Source: Anaerolineae bacterium
GTDB lineage: Bacteria; Chloroflexota; Anaerolineae; Promineifilales; Promineifilaceae
Assembly: GCA_019637635.1 (NCBI GenBank)
Contig: JAHBVI010000005.1
Location: 41,575-105,574 of the forward strand
DNA: 64,000 bases
Reading direction: 5' to 3'
How positions within the stretch are numbered: the first letter of the stretch is position 1; each line of letters opens with the position of its first letter. Shown one piece after another: positions 35,547 through 44,880 of this stretch. Both the position numbers and the translations under genes were made by a program. A model generated the notes under the pieces. It had not been told where the DNA came from, did not search any database, and worked only from the letters and a program-made list of their open reading frames with translations.

Positions 35547-37004
35547 CACATTCACGGCCGTGTCCTTCGCCTGCTTCACACAATCGGGCACGCCTACGCC
35601 CCGGTACGGGCTGCCGGTGACGAAGATGCCGGGAGGCAGGCTGGCTTCAATGGCGGCTACGCGATCCAGATGGCCAACATCGTATTGGGGATTGGAGTTT
35701 TGCCAGCGGTAGATGCGGTGGAAGAGGGGCACGGCCGTGATGCCCATCATCGCCGCCAACTCTTCCTGCACAATGGGCAGCAGCGCCTCGTCTGGTACGT
35801 CCATCATCTGCGGTGTGCGCGAGCCGCCAAAAAAGATACGCAGCAGCGCATACCCTTCCGGGGCACGGTGGTCAAATTTGGTGGAACTCCAGGTAATGGC
35901 ATTGATGCGCCGCCGTTCGCTGCGCGGGATGACAATGCCAAAGCCATTCAACGGGTGCGCAATCTCATCCCGTTTGTAAGCCAGCGAAACGGTGCCGGTG
36001 CTGACGTAACGAATCTGACGCAGGGTCTCCGCTGCCTGGGGCGCAAGTTCGGCCAGCAACTTCGCCGCCACAAAAGCAGGCACGGCTAAAATGATGGCGT
36101 TGGTAGGCAGGGTTGAGCCGTCGGATAGATGTAATTGGTAAATAGGAGATTGGAGATTGGAGATTGGAGATGGGGTGGGATCGGTTAATCTCCAATCTCT
36201 AATCTCTAATCTCTCCACCTTTATCCCCAACCGACAATCACCCGTCAACCGCTCCCGCAACGCCAACGTCAGTTCCTCCATGCCCGGTTTGAAGGAGGTG
36301 AACATGCTGGGCGCGTTGCCGTTGGGCGGCGCCTGGGCGCGGGATTTTTTGGCGGCCAACATCGCTTTGATGAGGCTGCCATGCTCTTTTTCCATGTCGC
36401 GGAAGCGGGGGAAGGTGGCCATCATGCTTTGCAGTTCGGCGTCGGCGTTGTAGATGCCGGAAAGCAGCGGCTCGGCAATTTTGTCCAGCGCTTCCTGCCC
36501 CAGGCGGCGCTGGATGAATTGGGCCAGCGTTTCGTCGCTGTCGTCCATTTTGGGCGGAATGAACCAGTCCAGCCCCATGCGCAGTTTGCCCCAGGGGGAG
36601 ATGAGGCGGGATTGCACAAACGGTTTGATTTTGGTGGGGGCGATGAGCATGACGCCATCGGGCAGGGGGGTGGGACGGCCGTTGTGCAGGATAAAGGTTT
36701 GGCGACGGCCGTCATTGGTCGGCAAAAACTGGTCGGCAATACCCAATTCACGGGCCAGTTGCGCCGCCCACGGTTTCTGGCTGAGGAAGGAGTCGGGGCC
36801 GGCTTCAATGATGAACGGCCGTGCCCCAAATCCGTCCACCGTTTCCGTCAAAATTTTGCCACCCCACCGGTCAGACTGCTCCACCAAAGTGTACGTTATG
36901 TCAACACCTTGACGGGCCGCTTCCTGCTGCACATACCAGGCCGCACTCAACCCGGCAATGCCGCCGCCGATGATGGTGATGTTGAGGGGGGTGGAGTTAG
37001 TCAT
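35523..37004 (-). CDS. hemY: HemY-type protoporphyrinogen/coproporphyrinogen III oxidase with in-frame repeat insertion
   Basis: 493 residues. FAD motif IIGGGIAGLSAAWYVQQEA, then LVEQSDRWGGKILTETVDGF, and C-terminal IFVTGSPYRGVGVPDCVKQA identify HemY/CgoX. With HemQ and HemH beside it, the likely reaction is coproporphyrinogen III to coproporphyrin III. A segment around residues 268-292 ([18 protein letters not shown]) is encoded by a GAGATTG inverted repeat inserted between GIKVERLEI and QLHLSDGSTLP, a beta-hairpin in the FAD-binding region. The start is ATG 37004 (a GTG 9 bases upstream is possible). The stop is repeat-encoded. Confidence 0.9.
   Translation of the reverse strand: MTNSTPLNITIIGGGIAGLSAAWYVQQEAARQGVDITYTLVEQSDRWGGKILTETVDGFGARPFIIEAGPDSFLSQKPWAAQLARELGIADQFLPTNDGRRQTFILHNGRPTPLPDGVMLIAPTKIKPFVQSRLISPWGKLRMGLDWFIPPKMDDSDETLAQFIQRRLGQEALDKIAEPLLSGIYNADAELQSMMATFPRFRDMEKEHGSLIKAMLAAKKSRAQAPPNGNAPSMFTSFKPGMEELTLALRERLTGDCRLGIKVERLEIRDWRLTDPTPSPISNLQSPIYQLHLSDGSTLPTNAIILAVPAFVAAKLLAELAPQAAETLRQIRYVSTGTVSLAYKRDEIAHPLNGFGIVIPRSERRRINAITWSSTKFDHRAPEGYALLRIFFGGSRTPQMMDVPDEALLPIVQEELAAMMGITAVPLFHRIYRWQNSNPQYDVGHLDRVAAIEASLPPGIFVTGSPYRGVGVPDCVKQAKDTAVNVMSKLVIE
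36146..36217. repeat. GAGATTG inverted heptamer tract inside hemY
   Basis: AGGAGATTGGAGATTGGAGA is followed by TCTCCAATCTCTAATCTCTA. It stays in-frame through the whole tract. Confidence 0.9.
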
Positions 37005-37013
37005 TGGTTCCAC

Positions 37014-37060
37014 AACTCAAACACTTGAATACCTAAACACTTGAACACTCAAATACCCAC
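37014..37060. repeat. CAAACACTTGAATACC tandem repeat
   Basis: Repeated ACTCAAACACTTGAATACCT units lie between the radical SAM gene's 3' end and hemY. They encode the last residues and stop of the radical SAM protein. Confidence 0.7.
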
Positions 37061-38203
37061 CTCTGCCAACCGGGGCACATAGGTGCAAAACGGCTCTTCA
37101 CCCAGGTAGTCGCCGTCGGTGCCAAAGGCGCGGGCGCGGCAGCCAGAGCAGATTTTCTTGAATTCACACAGGCCACATTTGCCGCCCAGCAGGTCTGGTT
37201 CACGCAGTTCAGCAAAGAGGGGGGAGTCTTGCCATATTTCGGCGAATGGCTGGCGACGGATGTGCCCGGCTTCTACCGGCAGGTAGCCACAGGGGAAGAC
37301 CTCGCCGCGATGGCTGATGAAGCTGACGCCGGTACCCGCCAGACAGCCTTTGGTCATGGCGTTCATGGGGTGACGGCCGTTGCCGTTTCCCCCAGGATGT
37401 CCACCGGTATGTGTGTTGCCGCCGTGCTGCTGCCGGTGCATGGATTCTGGACGCTCTCTGAAAATACCCATCCGCCGCTCCTCCGCCTGCCGCTGCCGTG
37501 CTATGCGGAAATAATGCGGCGCACACGTCGCCTTCAATTCAATACCTCCTTCCATTTCGGCATCATACATCCAGTTCAACACCGCTTCATATTCGGTCGG
37601 GGAAATTTGTTTGTCTTCGGCAATTTCCACGCCGCAGCCGACCGGCACCAGCAAGAACAGGTGCAGCGCCACCGCGCCAATTCGTTTGGCTAACGCCAAC
37701 GTTTCCGGCATTTGATGAACATTATGTTTAGCTACAGTGGTGTTGATCTGGTAGGGAATGTCCACTTCGCGCAGGTGGAAAATGCCGGCCAGCGCCTTCT
37801 TGAACGCGCCTGGCCCGCGAAAAATGTCGTGTGTGGGCGCGTCCGCGCCGTCAAAGCTGATGCTAACGCGGCGGATGCCGCTTTCTTTGATGCGCCGGGC
37901 CACATCGGCCGTAATCAGCGTGCCGTTGGTGGCCAGGGCTACAATCAGCCCGGCGTCGGCGGCGTGGCGGGCAATATCAAAAATATCCGGGCGGAACAGC
38001 GGTTCGCCACCGGATAAGACGAAGATCGGACTGCCCACGGTGGCGATCTGGTCAATCATGTCCAACGCTTCAGCGGTGGTCAGGTCTTGCGGCAACAATT
38101 GGTTGGCGACGGTGATGCGGCGGCAGTGGATACACTCCAGGTTACAGCCGGCAGTGGTCTCCCAAAAGATAAGGCGGGGTGGAGGATAGGTGAGATCAGA
38201 CAT
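37049..38203 (-). CDS. AhbD/NirJ-like radical SAM-SPASM protein
   Basis: 384 residues. The radical SAM cluster motif is CNLECIHC near residue 19, preceded by PPRLIFWETTAG, which is typical of the AhbC/AhbD/NirJ heme-modification group. A SPASM-type C terminus has cysteines in VFPCGYLP, KCGLCEFKKICSGC and a final PFCTY. A histidine/glycine/asparagine-rich loop (about residues 272-294) precedes it. AhbD decarboxylates iron-coproporphyrin III to heme without oxygen, so this enzyme could be an anaerobic alternative to HemQ, although NirJ-type d1 synthesis is also possible given the cd1-like gene. The start at 38203 gives the family N terminus. Confidence 0.8.
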   Translation of the reverse strand: MSDLTYPPPRLIFWETTAGCNLECIHCRRITVANQLLPQDLTTAEALDMIDQIATVGSPIFVLSGGEPLFRPDIFDIARHAADAGLIVALATNGTLITADVARRIKESGIRRVSISFDGADAPTHDIFRGPGAFKKALAGIFHLREVDIPYQINTTVAKHNVHQMPETLALAKRIGAVALHLFLLVPVGCGVEIAEDKQISPTEYEAVLNWMYDAEMEGGIELKATCAPHYFRIARQRQAEERRMGIFRERPESMHRQQHGGNTHTGGHPGGNGNGRHPMNAMTKGCLAGTGVSFISHRGEVFPCGYLPVEAGHIRRQPFAEIWQDSPLFAELREPDLLGGKCGLCEFKKICSGCRARAFGTDGDYLGEEPFCTYVPRLAEVGI

Positions 38204-38213
38204 GGCGGTTTCC

Positions 38214-38250
38214 CAAAAGTTCAACTTTTTAGAAAAGTTGAACTTTTTGC
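38214..38250. promoter_or_regulatory. Inverted repeat AAAAGTTCAACTTTTT / AAAAGTTGAACTTTTT in the radical SAM leader
   Basis: Two 16-bp near-identical arms, each itself palindromic (AAAGTTCAACTTTT), lie 10-45 bases upstream of the ATG. They could be an operator for the heme operon or a structured leader. Confidence 0.5.
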
Positions 38251-38457
38251 TAAGTATAAATCTATGGAAAATTGTGTAAAAATGCAAAAATCTGTGCTGC
38301 GGTTACTATAGTGGAGGACAGCTGATGGGGTAGGTGAAGGATGTCACCAATTGACGGTGACATGTAACAGGGATTGGGGAAGGGGCAACGGCCGTGTCCG
38401 CCACCTTTCTGTTATAATCTGCCCCATACATCCGGTTTGGGCCGGAAGGAGTTGCTC

Positions 38458-39255
38458 ATGGCTTCCCCATTTCCTGGGATGGACCCGTATCTTGAAGGTG
38501 AGATGTGGCAGGAGTTTCACGACACCCTGTCTAATGAAATTCGGGCGCAATTATTGCCGCGTTTGCAGCCGAAGTATGTGGCGCTGCTGGCAAAACGATA
38601 TGTGATTGACCGGGGCGCGGTGGGGGTGTTGGGGTTGCCACCGGAGCAGCGTGTGGTGTACCCGGATGTGCATGTGGTGAAAATTGGCGAGGCGGCGGCG
38701 GTGTACACGGCCGTGACCCCACCCACCACCGAATTAAACAGCGACATGGACGAAGAAGTGCCCATCCTCAGCCTGGAAATACGGGATGTGGCCGAACGGC
38801 GGTTGGTGACGGCGATTGAGATTTTGTCGCCGGTGAATAAACGGGGGGATGGGGCGCGGGAGTATCTGGAACGCCGCCATCAACTGTTGCAAACCCGCAC
38901 CCATTTGCTGGAAATTGATCTGGTGCGGTGTGGCGGGCGGATTCCCCTGGAAGGCCATTACCCTATTGCGCCATATTATGTCTACGTGAGCCGCTTTACC
39001 AACCGACCCAAAACGGCCGTATGGGCCATCCAACTGCGCGACAAATTGCCGGTGGTGCCGGTGCCCCTGTTGCCGCCGGATGAGGATGTGCCGCTGGATT
39101 TGCAAACGGCCGTGACCGCCTGTTTTAACCTGGTCGGGTACGAGCGGCTGCTAAACTACCACGAACTACCACCGCCGCCCGATTTTTCGGAAGCGGATGC
39201 GGCCTGGATTGCCGCCCAGTTAGCCGCGTTTGAACGGCAAGGGCAGACCGAATGA
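38458..39255 (+). CDS. DUF4058 protein
   Basis: 265 residues. It begins MASPFPGMDPYLEGEMWQEF, the family hallmark (PF13267), with VVYPDVHVVKI and LVTAIEILSPVNKRGDGARE in the core; the last is PD-(D/E)XK-like, hinting at a nuclease fold as in Uma2. The family is amplified in cyanobacteria, planctomycetes and Chloroflexota; function is unknown. GGAAGGAG 8 bases upstream gives a strong RBS, and a TATAAT hexamer (38413-38418) is a candidate -10. The stop overlaps the next gene (ATGA). Confidence 0.85.
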   Translation: MASPFPGMDPYLEGEMWQEFHDTLSNEIRAQLLPRLQPKYVALLAKRYVIDRGAVGVLGLPPEQRVVYPDVHVVKIGEAAAVYTAVTPPTTELNSDMDEEVPILSLEIRDVAERRLVTAIEILSPVNKRGDGAREYLERRHQLLQTRTHLLEIDLVRCGGRIPLEGHYPIAPYYVYVSRFTNRPKTAVWAIQLRDKLPVVPVPLLPPDEDVPLDLQTAVTACFNLVGYERLLNYHELPPPPDFSEADAAWIAAQLAAFERQGQTE

Positions 39256-39824
39256 TGAACGAAGAACAGTTACGACAGGGCTTCAAATATCTGAACCGGT
39301 TCATGCTGCTGCTGTGGCGGTTAGGATTGGGCCGTTGGCTCAATGGCTGGCCTTCTGTTGGCGGACGGATCATGGTCATCACCCATACCGGGCGCAGATC
39401 GGGTTTGCGCCGCCAGACGCCGGTGAATTATGCCCTGGTGGATGGGGAAATTTACTGTACGGCCGGGTTTGGCCGGCTATCAGATTGGTATCGTAACATT
39501 CAGGCTAATCCACAGGTGGAAGTGTGGTTGCCGGATGGCTGGTGGGCGGGTACGGCCGTAGACGCATCGGATGATGCGCGCCGGCTGTTTCTTTTACGCC
39601 AGGTGATCATTGCCAGCGGTTTTGCCGGGCGGCTGGCCGGCATTGACCCCTACCACATGAGCGATGCCGAATTTGCGGACGTGACCGACCATTACTGCCT
39701 GCTCCAAATTCGGCGTGAGGCTGCCTGCACCGGTCCCGGCGGGCCGGGAGAACTGGCCTGGGTATGGCCGCTGCTGGTTATGATTGGGCTGCTGCTGCTC
39801 ATCTGGCAGCGGCGCAAACGATAA
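39252..39824 (+). CDS. F420-dependent (deazaflavin) nitroreductase-family oxidoreductase with C-terminal membrane helix
   Basis: 190 residues. The split-barrel core of PF04075 (Ddn-like) is seen in VITHTGRRSGLRRQTPVNYA and FGRLSDWYRNIQANPQVEVW. A C-terminal hydrophobic helix (about 168-186) followed by QRRKR is an addition, placing the enzyme on the inner membrane face. Ddn-like enzymes reduce menaquinone or nitro compounds with F420H2. It is coupled to DUF4058 by a 4-base overlap and leads directly into the SnoaL-like gene. Confidence 0.85.
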   Translation: MMNEEQLRQGFKYLNRFMLLLWRLGLGRWLNGWPSVGGRIMVITHTGRRSGLRRQTPVNYALVDGEIYCTAGFGRLSDWYRNIQANPQVEVWLPDGWWAGTAVDASDDARRLFLLRQVIIASGFAGRLAGIDPYHMSDAEFADVTDHYCLLQIRREAACTGPGGPGELAWVWPLLVMIGLLLLIWQRRKR

Positions 39825-39835
39825 GGTAATCCGAT

Positions 39836-40225
39836 ATGAACCAACAAACAAGTCTGTCCCATTGGCATCACATTGTGTTTGCGCGTGACCTGGAAGCATT
39901 GAGCGCCATTTTGGCGGAGGACGTGACGTTCCGGTCGCCCTTTGTGTGGAAGCCGACTCACGGCCGTCTGCCCACCTTCGTCATTCTCAGCACCGTCATT
40001 GATGTGTTCCAGGACTTTGCTTACCACCGGGAATTGATAGATGGTGACAACTGGGCGCTGGAATTTAGCGCCCGCGTGGGTGACCTGTCGCTCAAAGGTA
40101 TTGACCTGATTCGCTGGAATGAAGCGGGGCAGATTGTGGAGTTTGAGGTGTTTGTACGGCCGTATAACGCCCTGCAAGCCCTCGGCCAACAAATGCAGCA
40201 ACGCCTGGCTGCGCAGGAATTATGA
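39836..40225 (+). CDS. SnoaL-like/NTF2-fold protein
   Basis: 129 residues with a cone-shaped NTF2-like pattern: ARDLEALSAILAEDVTFRSP at the start and LKGIDLIRWNEAGQIVEFEV in the middle. Family members include polyketide cyclases and ketosteroid isomerase-like enzymes; active-site residues cannot be assigned. It lies 11 bases after the F420-type gene and is probably co-transcribed. Confidence 0.8.
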   Translation: MNQQTSLSHWHHIVFARDLEALSAILAEDVTFRSPFVWKPTHGRLPTFVILSTVIDVFQDFAYHRELIDGDNWALEFSARVGDLSLKGIDLIRWNEAGQIVEFEVFVRPYNALQALGQQMQQRLAAQEL

Positions 40226-40333
40226 ATTAGGAATTATGAAGGGATAGAGGTTATGCCTTCCTCACCCCCTCACCCCCTCACCTGCTCTCCCCCTCGCCTT
40301 GCCACGTCTTCATCTTGTCACTAAACTCCCCCC

Positions 40334-41485
40334 ATGCACATAGCCGTCAATGCTTATTTCTGGAACCGGCCGAACAGTGGCAGCGGCCAATACAGCCGCG
40401 CGCTGGTGGCAACCTTGCGCCAGATGGTGTCTGATTTGCAGATCAGCCTCATTTACCCGCAAGTGGCCGATGCCCCCAACCTCCAGGATGTGCCGCCAGG
40501 GGTGCAGGTGTACCCCGTGCCAACACGCCCCGGCCATGTGGGCAAGGTGTGGTTTGAGCAGCGGGGGTTTCCGGGGGCGTGTACGGCCGTAAACGCCAAC
40601 ATCGCCCACATTCCCTACTGGGGTGGCCCGCTCCGTTCGCCCATTCCCCAGGTGGTGACGGTGCATGATCTGACCACCATGCTCGTGCCCGAATACCGGC
40701 GGAAGGCCGGCGCCCGCCTGTACAATGCCCTGGTATCCGCCAGCGCCCGCGGCGCCAACCACATCATCACCGATTCCCACGCCAGTAAAGAGGAGATTGT
40801 GAGCCATCTGGGCGTCTCTCCAGAAAAAATCACGCCGATTCATCTGGCGGTAACGGCCGATTACCGGCCCCAACCCAATTCGCTGCTGGATATGGCCGTG
40901 CTGCGCAAATATGACCTGCCCGATTTTTACGTGCTGTACCTGGGCGGGTATGAACTGCACAAAAATGTGACCACGCTGCTGCTGGCCTGGACGTATGTGG
41001 GGCAGGCATTGGGGGACGAATATCCGTTGATTTTGGCCGGGCAAAAGCCAGAAACCACGTCAGACAGTTACCCGGATTATGAGGGGTACATCCAGAAGTT
41101 GGGCATTGGCGACTATGTGCGCTGGATCGGCTATGTGGACGAAGCCGAGAAGCCGTCGTTATACCGGAATGCCGAGACGTTTGTTTTCCCCAGCCGCCGC
41201 GAGGGGTTTGGCCTGCCGGTGTTGGAGGCGCTGGCCTGCGGTACGCCGGTGGTGACGACCAATGCTACCTCACTGCCGGAGGTGGTGGGCGAGGCCGGTT
41301 TTGCCGTTGACCCGGACGATGCGCGGGGCATGGCCGGGGCCATCATTGCTACCATTGTGCAGGATGATCTGGCGAAGGAGCTGCGGGCTACGGCCGTGAC
41401 CCAGGCGGCTAAATTCTCGTGGGAGGATACGGCCGTGAAAACTTTACAAGTGTATGATGAAGTGATGAAGTGTTCAGGTGTTTAA
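40334..41485 (+). CDS. Glycosyltransferase family 4
   Basis: 383 residues. GT-B fold: an acceptor half with [20 protein letters not shown], and a donor half with [18 protein letters not shown] and the nucleotide-sugar motif [20 protein letters not shown] (E-x7-E). It would transfer a hexose to a cell-surface glycan or glycolipid. No other polysaccharide genes are adjacent, although the dcd gene follows. The final residues precede the dcd RBS, with a few bases overlapping a longer dcd frame. Confidence 0.9.
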   Translation: MHIAVNAYFWNRPNSGSGQYSRALVATLRQMVSDLQISLIYPQVADAPNLQDVPPGVQVYPVPTRPGHVGKVWFEQRGFPGACTAVNANIAHIPYWGGPLRSPIPQVVTVHDLTTMLVPEYRRKAGARLYNALVSASARGANHIITDSHASKEEIVSHLGVSPEKITPIHLAVTADYRPQPNSLLDMAVLRKYDLPDFYVLYLGGYELHKNVTTLLLAWTYVGQALGDEYPLILAGQKPETTSDSYPDYEGYIQKLGIGDYVRWIGYVDEAEKPSLYRNAETFVFPSRREGFGLPVLEALACGTPVVTTNATSLPEVVGEAGFAVDPDDARGMAGAIIATIVQDDLAKELRATAVTQAAKFSWEDTAVKTLQVYDEVMKCSGV

Positions 41486-41498
41486 GGAGATCAATTGT

Positions 41499-42053
41499 AT
41501 GGCAATTAAAGCAGATAAATGGATTCGCAAAATGGCAGTGGAACATCACATGATTGAACCGTTTGTAGATGGGCAGGTGCGTGAAGGCGTTATTTCCTAT
41601 GGCCTGTCTTCTTACGGGTATGACATTCGTGTCAGCCGGGAATTCAAGATATTCACTAACGTCCATTCGGCCATTGTGGACCCGAAACATTTCAACCCGA
41701 AGTCATTTATAGATTACGAAGGGGATATTTGTGTTATCCCCCCCAATTCCTTTGTGCTGGCGCAAACGGTGGAGTATTTCCGCATCCCGCGCAATGTCTT
41801 GACAGTGTGCCTGGGCAAGTCCACCTATGCCCGATGCGGCCTCATCGTCAACGTCACCCCGTTTGAACCCGAGTGGGAAGGCTACGTTACCCTGGAAATA
41901 TCAAACACCACCCCCTTGCCGGCCCGTGTGTATGCCAATGAAGGCATTGCCCAGGTGTTGTTCTTTGAATCAGACGAAACGTGCGAAATTTCCTACGCCG
42001 ACCGCAAGGGAAAATACCAGAAACAGCAAAGCATTATGCTGCCACGAATATAA
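41499..42053 (+). CDS. dcd: dCTP deaminase
   Basis: 184 residues. It shows [40 protein letters not shown] with the catalytic Glu, and [15 protein letters not shown]. It converts dCTP to dUTP (or dUMP in bifunctional forms). AAGGAGA 9 bases before ATG 41499 defines the start; the longer frame overlaps the glycosyltransferase end. It is followed by a heptamer repeat and tRNA-Val. Confidence 0.95.
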   Translation: MAIKADKWIRKMAVEHHMIEPFVDGQVREGVISYGLSSYGYDIRVSREFKIFTNVHSAIVDPKHFNPKSFIDYEGDICVIPPNSFVLAQTVEYFRIPRNVLTVCLGKSTYARCGLIVNVTPFEPEWEGYVTLEISNTTPLPARVYANEGIAQVLFFESDETCEISYADRKGKYQKQQSIMLPRI

Positions 42054-42055
42054 TC

Positions 42056-42124
42056 AGGAGATTGGAGATTGGAGATTGGAGATTGCAAACGCTCAATCTC
42101 TAGTCTCCAATCTCTACTCTCTAA
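42056..42124. repeat. GGAGATT inverted heptamer tract
   Basis: GGAGATTGGAGATTGGAGAT is followed by CTCAATCTCTAGTCTCCAAT. It may act as the dcd 3' hairpin. Confidence 0.85.
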
Positions 42125-42126
42125 AC

Positions 42127-42155
42127 TTTGCCCCATTTGGCACAATGGCTATAAT
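42127..42155 (+). promoter_or_regulatory. Sigma-70-type promoter of tRNA-Val
   Basis: TTTGCC (42127-42132) and TATAAT (42150-42155) are 17 bp apart. The expected start near 42162 lies 12 bases before the tRNA. Confidence 0.75.
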
Positions 42156-42173
42156 TCAGGCTACTGTTAACAA

Positions 42174-42247
<74 letters not shown>

Positions 42248-42255
42248 TCTTTTCC

Positions 42256-42283
42256 TTGTTATCCCAACATTGTTTGTTATAAT
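42256..42283 (+). promoter_or_regulatory. Candidate promoter of the cytochrome bc operon
   Basis: TTGTTA (42256-42261) and TATAAT (42278-42283) are 16 bp apart, about 115 bases upstream of the Rieske gene. Confidence 0.55.
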
Positions 42284-42397
42284 CCCGTTTGTGACAAAAA
42301 GCACACAGTATGTCTGAACCCAAAACCCTGGCAGGTTCAATCGTAACTTTGGCAAAAGAAACACAAAAGCGACAGTTTAAGTCAGGAGAATAGCCAT

Positions 42398-43051
42398 ATG
42401 GCAAATGCAGCAATTGGCGCCGACGTGAAAAGCGGCGGCATCTCACGACGTGAATTTTTGTACTACATTTGGGGCGCGTCTATCGCCCTGTACCTGGCAC
42501 AGTTTGCCGGTTTGTTGGTCTGGTTCTTAATCCCCCGTTTTCGAGAGGGAGAGTTTGGTGGCAAGTTTGTATTGCCCGTTGGCAGTATACCAGGCGTCAA
42601 CGCCGAACCAGGTAATTTCCCCGACGGCCGTTTCTGGCTCGTTAACGTAGATTCTGACCAACCCAACGATCTGTTTGCGCTGGCCCCGGATGAAACAGGG
42701 CAAACCTTCAAAGGTGTGTTGGCTATTTACAAGGTGTGTACCCACCTCGGCTGCATTTATGCCTGGACGCCGGCTAACAACCGGTATGAATGTCCGTGTC
42801 ATGGGTCGAAGTATCGGTTAGACGGCCGTCGTATCGAATCCCCCGCTCCCCGCACCCTGGATCGTTTTCAACTGGAATTCCTGGACGCCGATCGCAATCC
42901 CATCCCCAACACCCTCTCCCCAGAAGTCAATGACTTTTACCAACCTGTGCCCGTCCCCAGCAATGCCGTATTCATCAGCATTGATACCTCCGCCAAGAAA
43001 ACAGGCCCCGCCAACACCCTGCTTTGCGATTTTGCCGGTTCCTGCCCATAA
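42398..43051 (+). CDS. qcrA: Rieske iron-sulfur protein of a cytochrome bc complex
   Basis: 217 residues. An N-terminal anchor helix (about 24-46) is followed by a Rieske domain with box I CTHLGC (Cys114, His116, Cys119) and box II CPCHGSKY (Cys132, Cys134, His135); all four [2Fe-2S] ligands and the disulfide pair are present. It accepts electrons from quinol at the Qo site. The leading SRREFLYYIWG contains a possible twin-arginine-like start. It is first in the operon with cytochrome b and diheme cytochrome c. Confidence 0.95.
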   Translation: MANAAIGADVKSGGISRREFLYYIWGASIALYLAQFAGLLVWFLIPRFREGEFGGKFVLPVGSIPGVNAEPGNFPDGRFWLVNVDSDQPNDLFALAPDETGQTFKGVLAIYKVCTHLGCIYAWTPANNRYECPCHGSKYRLDGRRIESPAPRTLDRFQLEFLDADRNPIPNTLSPEVNDFYQPVPVPSNAVFISIDTSAKKTGPANTLLCDFAGSCP

Positions 43052-43094
43052 GCCATAAGGAAGAGCCGGAAACAAAAGCGGTTAAGGAGAAGAA

Positions 43095-44795
43095 ATGGCT
43101 ACCATTTTTGAACAAATTAGCGAGATGGGCCTCAAACAAGCCCTTGTGACCAAAACCGACGAAGTGGTAGAGCGTATCACCGCCGGTATGAACATCAGCG
43201 ACATTCGCGGCGCGCTGCGGGGCGACGAACCTCGCCGCCCCAATCCGCGTCTGCGCCCCCACGCCGATGGCTTTTGGTTCCACATTCGCCCCAGCTTTTA
43301 TCACACCGAAGTTACGCATATCTACCCCACCTTCCGTCTGGGCTGGCTTTCCACCTTTATGATGGTTTGGGAAACGATCACCGGCATCTTGCTGATGATC
43401 TTCTACACCCCCAGCCCCCTGATCGCCTATGGCGATATGTGGAACATCCTCAGCAACGTGCCCCTGGGCCAACTGATGCGCAATATGCATCGCCTGGGTG
43501 CGGAGGTGATGGTGTTAGTGGTGGCTCTGCACATGCTCCGTACCTTCATTACCGGCAGCTACAAAAAACCGCGCCAGTTCACCTGGGCCACCGGCGTCAT
43601 TTTGCTGACGCTCACCGCCCTCCTCAGCTTTAGCGGTTATTTGCTGCCGTGGGATCAGTTGGCTTACTGGGCTTTGACCGTGTTCCTCTCCGGCGCGGAT
43701 GCCGCGCCAGCGCCCCCCGCTGTTAACCAGACCGTTCTCTTTATTTTGCAGGGTGGCCCGGCTTTAGGCGCGGGCGGTTTGCTGCGCTGGTATTTGTTCC
43801 ACGTTTTGTTGATGCCGCTGCTGTTAGGCGTCTTTTTCTTTGTGCATTATTACAAAGTGATTTTGCATGGTCTCTCGCTGCCGCCAGGACGTGAGGAGAT
43901 TGGCGAAGATACGGCCAAGCGTGTGCCTAAAGACGAACGTACCTACTTCACGCCTGATATTTTAACCAGCGAGTTGATGTGGACAGCGCTGATGACCCTG
44001 TTCCTGATAGCCGGTTCGCTCTGGTTCTGGGATGCCCCGCTAGAAACCCATGCCGACCCGGTGGTGACGCCGCTGCACGTGGTGGCGCCCTGGTATCTTT
44101 CCTGGTCACAGGGCTGGCTGAAATTGGCGCCCAAAACGATAGTGGTCGGTTTCATCCCGCTGCTGCTGGTGGCCTTTATCGTCATGCCCTATTTTGAGGT
44201 GGGTAAGAGCCGCCGCTATGCTGACCGCCGCCTGGGTCTTTCAGTCTCGTTCCTCTTCATCGCCTTCATGTTGGTTTCCAATTGGATGGGGACGCCGGAA
44301 TTTCGGGTGGAAAGTTCACCGGAGCGGGAAGTTTCACAAGGTGTACTGCCGCAAGAAGGCCCCAGCGTGTTGAAGGGCGTACCCTATGAGAATTTGGTGT
44401 TAGGGACTTATGTGCCCGGACAGCAGATACCAGATAACCCCCACCTGACACGGGCCTTAGCCGTTTTTTACAACTCCATGTACCGGCAAAGTTGTAAGCT
44501 AGGTGATGGTAACCCTGACCTGAATTATGACTGGTACCCATGTGAAGAGGAAGTGCTGGAAAATGGCGAAGTGCGTTATGCCAATCACTTTACGGACAAT
44601 GCCATGCCCAATCCTTATGCCGAGTTGCGCATTACCCAGGAACAGGACAACATGGTTAAACTCACCTTATATTATGAGGTGGTGAATCCACAAAAGCCTG
44701 ACGAATTCCTCATTCTTTCCGATGAGGCTGTTGGCTACCGCCATGAAGATTCGCTGTATGAGGAAGAATGTCAGTTCCTGAATAAGAACTGCTGA
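43095..44795 (+). CDS. qcrB: Cytochrome b subunit with long C-terminal extracytoplasmic extension
   Basis: 566 residues. The N-terminal four-helix heme b module has two histidine pairs (RNMHRLGAEVMVLVVALHML and LFHVLLMPLLLGVFFFVHYY), followed by the cytochrome b C-terminal helices (to about residue 400). The last 165 residues are hydrophilic with four cysteines (SCKLG, YPCEEE, ECQF, KNC), absent from typical cytochrome b or b6/IV fusions. They could cap the periplasmic side or bind the diheme cytochrome. It is in an operon with the Rieske gene 43 bases upstream. The first 60 residues form a cytoplasmic leader. Confidence 0.9.
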   Translation: MATIFEQISEMGLKQALVTKTDEVVERITAGMNISDIRGALRGDEPRRPNPRLRPHADGFWFHIRPSFYHTEVTHIYPTFRLGWLSTFMMVWETITGILLMIFYTPSPLIAYGDMWNILSNVPLGQLMRNMHRLGAEVMVLVVALHMLRTFITGSYKKPRQFTWATGVILLTLTALLSFSGYLLPWDQLAYWALTVFLSGADAAPAPPAVNQTVLFILQGGPALGAGGLLRWYLFHVLLMPLLLGVFFFVHYYKVILHGLSLPPGREEIGEDTAKRVPKDERTYFTPDILTSELMWTALMTLFLIAGSLWFWDAPLETHADPVVTPLHVVAPWYLSWSQGWLKLAPKTIVVGFIPLLLVAFIVMPYFEVGKSRRYADRRLGLSVSFLFIAFMLVSNWMGTPEFRVESSPEREVSQGVLPQEGPSVLKGVPYENLVLGTYVPGQQIPDNPHLTRALAVFYNSMYRQSCKLGDGNPDLNYDWYPCEEEVLENGEVRYANHFTDNAMPNPYAELRITQEQDNMVKLTLYYEVVNPQKPDEFLILSDEAVGYRHEDSLYEEECQFLNKNC

Positions 44796-44802
44796 TTTTC
44801 GT

Positions 44803-44876
44803 AAACCGTAATCCGTAAATCGTAATCCGAGAATGTTGGCGGATAACGGATAATGGATGACGGGTAACGGGGAAAA
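44803..44876. repeat. CGTAATCCGTAAATCGTAAT inverted repeat
   Basis: CCGTAATCCGTAAATCGTAA is followed by GGATAACGGATAATGGATGA. It lies between cytochrome b and the diheme cytochrome inside the operon. Confidence 0.75.
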
Positions 44877-44880
44877 ATAG

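Noticed and set aside
25415..38203. Missing hemN/hemF as a gap in heme synthesis
   Set aside because: The coproporphyrin-dependent pathway with HemY, HemH and HemQ does not need them.
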